In this document: positions 26,979 through 27,186 of the stretch, piece after piece | Layout of the letters: the number at the start of each line of letters is the position of its first letter | How positions within the stretch are numbered: the first letter of the stretch is position 1 | Source: Dictyocoela muelleri | Lineage: Eukaryota > Microsporidia | Direction of reading: 5' to 3' | DNA: 27,186 bases | Assembly: GCA_016256075.1 (NCBI GenBank) | Contig: SDVU01000027.1 | Coordinates: 1 to 27,186 of the forward strand | Notes under the pieces: model-generated | What the model saw: only the letters and a program-made list of their open reading frames with translations | Database searches by the model: none | What the model was told of the DNA's origin: nothing | Program-made: the position numbers and the translations under genes

Positions 26979-27186
26979 AAATCATTATAAAAAAATATGT
27001 TGGTTTATGATTATCTGGATAAAATAAATATGTTTTGATAAGATCTTATCAATAATTTGTAGATTTTTATTATGATTTTGGAACTTTTCTGATTTGGCAA
27101 AGCAAAAATATCGATATATAGAAACGGGCAAGAAAAACTTTTAATACAACAATAACATTCTTAAGATTCTGTACTACAAGAGGTAT
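26979..27186. other. Window end, no gene seen
   Basis: AT-rich; nothing recognisable. A short ggcaaagcaaaaatatcgat resembles agcaaagcaaactgatattt near 25360, too weakly to call a repeat. Confidence 0.35.

Overview
This window reads as a gene-poor, transposon-laden piece of a very AT-rich eukaryotic nuclear genome, most likely a microsporidian. The evidence is short intronless host genes, a eukaryotic-type tRNA-Val, a CCC signal directly before the likely ATG of three genes (a start-proximal motif known from Microsporidia), and transposase families familiar from that group (IS630/mariner-like, Merlin-like, pogo-like). No species can be named from the sequence alone.

Host genes are few. They are tRNA-Val(UAC) at 5661-5734 (-); a hypothetical protein with an Asn-rich repeat and a possible winged-helix tail at 7007-7717 (-); a Ste24-type CAAX prenyl protease at 16444-17688 (+); a Grx3/4-like monothiol glutaredoxin with an altered active site (CKFT for CGFS) at 19642-20244 (+); a probable Dad1-like DASH/Dam1 kinetochore subunit at 22448-22630 (+); and an intact gamma-glutamyltranspeptidase at 22726-24435 (-). 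A broken gene-like stretch of unknown identity lies at 25617-25900. These genes do not form a pathway, although GGT and the glutaredoxin both touch glutathione/thiol metabolism.

The rest is repeats, layered on one another. (1) A tRNA-headed SINE family about 455 bp long has eight pieces here: 1-79, 4519-4976, 5090-5573, 6297-6339, 17941-18190(-), 18858-19083(-), 19094-19547 and 21553-22012(-). It has pol III boxes A and B, a conserved GNRA-capped hairpin and a (TA)n-like tail. (2) Decayed DNA transposons: IS630/mariner-like 3170-4514, Merlin-like 9104-10141, a pogo-type fragment 10690-11505, Tc1 12009-13470 with an IR/DR layout, and pogo-type 13696-16057 with about 400-bp TIRs. (3) Non-autonomous or foldback elements: 2615-3165, 5243-5412 (exact 8-bp target duplication inside a SINE), 18236-18433, 18550-18845, 20423-20669 with a deleted relative at 21010-21155, and 26033-26828. 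(4) Two Ty3/gypsy LTR-retrotransposon fossils (85-2260 and 10142-10620), both broken. (5) Tandem repeats, including a perfect-register 22-bp array next to a hAT-like terminus at 8713-8880.

The most novel-looking item is the SINE family with its nested MITE. Next come the altered glutaredoxin active site and the architecture of the Tc1 and pogo elements.
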